7,737 nt of DNA from Rhodospirillaceae bacterium (GTDB lineage Bacteria; Pseudomonadota; Alphaproteobacteria; Micavibrionales; UBA2020), in contig DQGU01000084.1 of assembly GCA_003524565.1 (NCBI GenBank), positions 1-7,737 on the forward strand. Direction: 5' to 3'. Positions 6,561-7,737 of the stretch are shown in pieces (position 1 is the first letter of the stretch; each line of letters opens with the position of its first letter). Below the pieces are notes generated by a model. That model was not told the DNA's origin. It saw nothing but the letters and a program-made list of their open reading frames with translations, and made no database searches. Both the position numbers and the translations under genes were made by a program.

Positions 6561-6710
6561 GCATAAGCCCCCAAATGCGCCGCGCCGCCGCCGGAAAACA
6601 TCCGGCAACCCCAACCCTACTTTAGGCCAAAAACGTTAAAATTGCGTCAGGAAAGCTGTTTTCCCTATATATTCCCAAGGACTTAGGTTTATGTACCGGA
6701 TTGTCTTACA

Positions 6711-6725
6711 GGCTGTTTGACAGCC
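6711..6725. repeat. Inverted repeat over the tRNA-Leu -35
   Basis: ggctgt (6711-6716) and acagcc (6720-6725) are perfect 6-base arms around ttg. The dyad overlaps the -35 hexamer at 6717-6722, so it could be a protein-binding site or chance. No matching copy was noticed elsewhere in the window. Confidence 0.45.
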
Positions 6726-6745
6726 GCATTAATTTCCATTATACC
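6717..6745 (+). promoter_or_regulatory. Sigma70-type promoter for tRNA-Leu
   Basis: Perfect TTGACA (6717-6722), a 17-base spacer, and TATACC (6740-6745). Transcription would begin near 6752, about twelve bases before the tRNA. The rest of the 203-base gap from 6561 holds a small dyad ggaaa/tttcc (6650-6664) and an AT-rich TATATA (6666-6671). I found no convincing promoter for the minus-strand receiver gene in it. Confidence 0.8.
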
Positions 6746-6763
6746 CTTCCATACTTCATCCGC

Positions 6764-6848
6764 GCCCAAGTGGCGGAATTGGTAGACGCGCAGGTTTCAG
6801 GTACCTGTGGGGCAACCCGTGGAAGTTCGAGTCTTCTCTTGGGCACCA
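6764..6848 (+). tRNA. tRNA-Leu (anticodon CAG)
   Basis: An 85-nt class II cloverleaf with encoded CCA. The acceptor GCCCAAG (6764-6770) pairs perfectly with CTTGGGC (6838-6844), discriminator A at 6845, CCA at 6846-6848. The D-region TGGCGGAATTGGTAGACGCG is typical of leucine tRNAs. The anticodon stem CAGGT/ACCTG closes TTCAGGT, with CAG at 6798-6800 reading CUG. A long variable arm (GTGGGGCAACCCGT region) precedes the T arm GGAAGTTCGAGTCTTCT. Confidence 0.97.
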
Positions 6849-6850
6849 TT

Positions 6851-6881
6851 ATACCGGGCATCAGCCCGGTATTTTAGTTTT
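6851..6881 (+). terminator. Intrinsic terminator after tRNA-Leu, in the rnd leader
   Basis: ATACCGGGC (6851-6859) and GCCCGGTAT (6864-6872) form a perfect 9-bp stem with an ATCA loop, followed by TTTAGTTTT. It begins three bases after the tRNA CCA and ends about 15 bases before the rnd start codon. It probably defines the tRNA precursor 3' end while letting a fraction of polymerases continue into rnd (inference). Confidence 0.85.
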
Positions 6882-6896
6882 AGGGGTATTTCACAC

Positions 6897-7514
6897 ATGA
6901 CCATCACCCTGCACCTCGGCGACCTGCCCGACGGGCTTTCTTTTGGCAATTCTGTCGCTATCGATACAGAAACACTCGGCCTGCGCCCCAAGCGCGACCG
7001 TCTGTGCCTTGTCCAGCTTTCCGCCGGCGACGGCGATGCACATCTGGTGCAGCTGAAGGCAGGACAATACGAAGCGCCCAATCTGAAAAAACTTCTGGTT
7101 GATAAAAACGTCACCAAGCTGTTCCACTTCGCCCGCTTTGATGTCGGCGTCATGTACGAATATCTGGGCGTTGTGACCGCGCCGATTTACTGCACCAAAA
7201 TCGCATCGCGTCTGGCGCGTACCTTTACGCAGCATCACAGCCTGAAAACCCTGTGCAAGGATTTGATTGGCGTTGACCTCGACAAACAGCAGCAAACGAC
7301 AGACTGGGGCGCCGATACCCTGACGCCGGAGCAGATGAATTACGCCGCATCCGACGTTCTTTATCTGCACCGCATGAAGGCGGAGCTGGACCGCATGCTG
7401 GTGCGCGAAGGCCGCATGGATTTGGCGCAGGCCTGTTTCGATTTCCTGCCCTCACGCGCGCTTTTGGATATTGCGGGCTGGGACGAAGACGATATTTTCA
7501 GCCATTCCTCATAA
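6897..7514 (+). CDS. rnd: Ribonuclease D-type 3'-5' exonuclease
   Basis: A DEDDy-family exoribonuclease that trims RNA 3' ends; in E. coli RNase D contributes to tRNA 3' maturation. All three exonuclease motifs are present. Exo I is AIDTETLGL (21-29, D23 and E25), Exo II is HFARFDVGVM (77-86, D82), and Exo III is MNYAASDVLYL (147-157, Y149 and D153). QQQTTDWG (131-138) is a family landmark. At 205 residues it has only the catalytic domain and lacks the C-terminal HRDC domains of the ~375-residue E. coli enzyme; this short form is common in Alphaproteobacteria. ATG 6897 is chosen because MTITLH begins the conserved domain and AGGGG lies ten bases upstream. A longer in-frame reading from 6807 would run through the tRNA gene. 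It follows tRNA-Leu and its terminator with no clear promoter of its own. Confidence 0.93.
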   Translation: MTITLHLGDLPDGLSFGNSVAIDTETLGLRPKRDRLCLVQLSAGDGDAHLVQLKAGQYEAPNLKKLLVDKNVTKLFHFARFDVGVMYEYLGVVTAPIYCTKIASRLARTFTQHHSLKTLCKDLIGVDLDKQQQTTDWGADTLTPEQMNYAASDVLYLHRMKAELDRMLVREGRMDLAQACFDFLPSRALLDIAGWDEDDIFSHSS

Positions 7515-7517
7515 AAC

Positions 7518-7545
7518 AAAAAGCCCCGCAGGTGCGGGGCTTTTT
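7518..7545. terminator. Strong bidirectional intrinsic terminator
   Basis: gccccgc (7523-7529) and gcggggc (7534-7540) pair around aggt. They are flanked by AAAAA (7518-7522) and TTTTT (7541-7545), so the stem has a T-run in both directions. It lies between the convergent stops at 7514 (rnd) and 7562 (minus-strand partial gene) and can end both transcripts. Confidence 0.93.
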
Positions 7546-7561
7546 AATGCCTTGTTTATTT

Positions 7562-7737
7562 TCAACCCCTGCCCGGCGCGCGGCGGCGGATGGCGGGCGT
7601 CGGCGCAAGCACGATGTCGCTGCGCGTGCCTTCGCAAATAATCGCAATATCATCACGCAGTGCTTTTTCGCGCGCTTCAGCTTCGCGGCGCTGTGCGTCT
7701 TCGGCATCGCGCAAGACGCGGCGGCGGGCTTTTTCAA
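7562..7737 (-). CDS. Unrecognised protein, C-terminal 57 residues (5' end cut by window edge)
   Basis: On the minus strand an open frame enters from the right edge and ends at TGA 7564-7562. The visible 57 residues start with a highly charged, probably helical or coiled-coil stretch (RRVLRDAEDAQRREAEAREK). They then pass to IAIICEGTRSDIVL and finish with a proline- and arginine-rich tail (APTPAIRRRAPGRG). I do not recognise the family. Support for coding comes from the alanine/glutamate/arginine composition of a real helix, stop placement 17 bases beyond the bidirectional terminator, and convergence with rnd. A competing frame on the same strand from 7737 reads through the terminator to 7498 with poor composition, and I take it as a shadow. 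Confidence 0.65.
   Translation of the reverse strand, partial: EKARRRVLRDAEDAQRREAEAREKALRDDIAIICEGTRSDIVLAPTPAIRRRAPGRG

Noticed and set aside
5769..6566. Plus-strand open frame (265 codons) opposite the receiver/GGDEF gene
   Set aside because: It is antisense to a gene with clear receiver motifs, and its composition is His/Arg/Gln-rich without a domain.
7498..7737. Minus-strand frame reading through the bidirectional terminator
   Set aside because: It would translate through a strong terminator hairpin and overlap the rnd stop. The alternative frame ending at 7562 is more protein-like and better placed.

Overview
This is an ordinary-looking chromosomal segment of a moderately GC-rich bacterium, most likely an alphaproteobacterium. 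The basis is family-level resemblance: a NuoA with the YECGFDAFDDAR-type loop, a short single-domain RNase D, an alphaproteobacterial-style PmbA/TldE, and both tRNA genes carrying an encoded CCA. The genus cannot be fixed from the sequence alone. I see no insertion sequence, phage gene, CRISPR array or other clear mobile signature.

Layout, left to right. The minus strand holds the 5' part of nuoA (complex I subunit A, cut by the window edge). Upstream of it lie a hairpin terminator and a tRNA-Asp(GUC) gene with its own sigma70-type promoter, and then alanine dehydrogenase (ald). A short intergenic region with overlapping divergent promoter-like elements separates ald from plus-strand rocD (ornithine aminotransferase). 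Two plus-strand genes follow rocD: an unrecognised 180-residue protein, and a protein with features reminiscent of the uracil-DNA glycosylase superfamily. Their stop and start codons share one base. They converge on minus-strand pmbA/tldE with a 7-base gap. Upstream of pmbA on the same strand is a receiver protein with a degenerate GGDEF domain. Then come a plus-strand tRNA-Leu(CAG) with a good promoter and its own terminator, a short RNase D gene (rnd), a strong bidirectional terminator, and the 3' end of an unrecognised minus-strand gene that runs off the right edge and is easily missed.

How the genes work together. ald and rocD are a divergent amino-acid catabolism pair: Ald yields pyruvate, ammonia and NADH from alanine, and RocD feeds ornithine carbon to glutamate semialdehyde. 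NADH from Ald could feed the complex I of which NuoA is part, but that is a metabolic link and not evidence of co-regulation. The two tRNA genes each sit directly upstream of a same-strand protein gene (nuoA, rnd), with a hairpin terminator between and little room for a separate promoter. The best candidates for undescribed biology are the coupled unknown/UDG-like pair and the degenerate GGDEF receiver protein.
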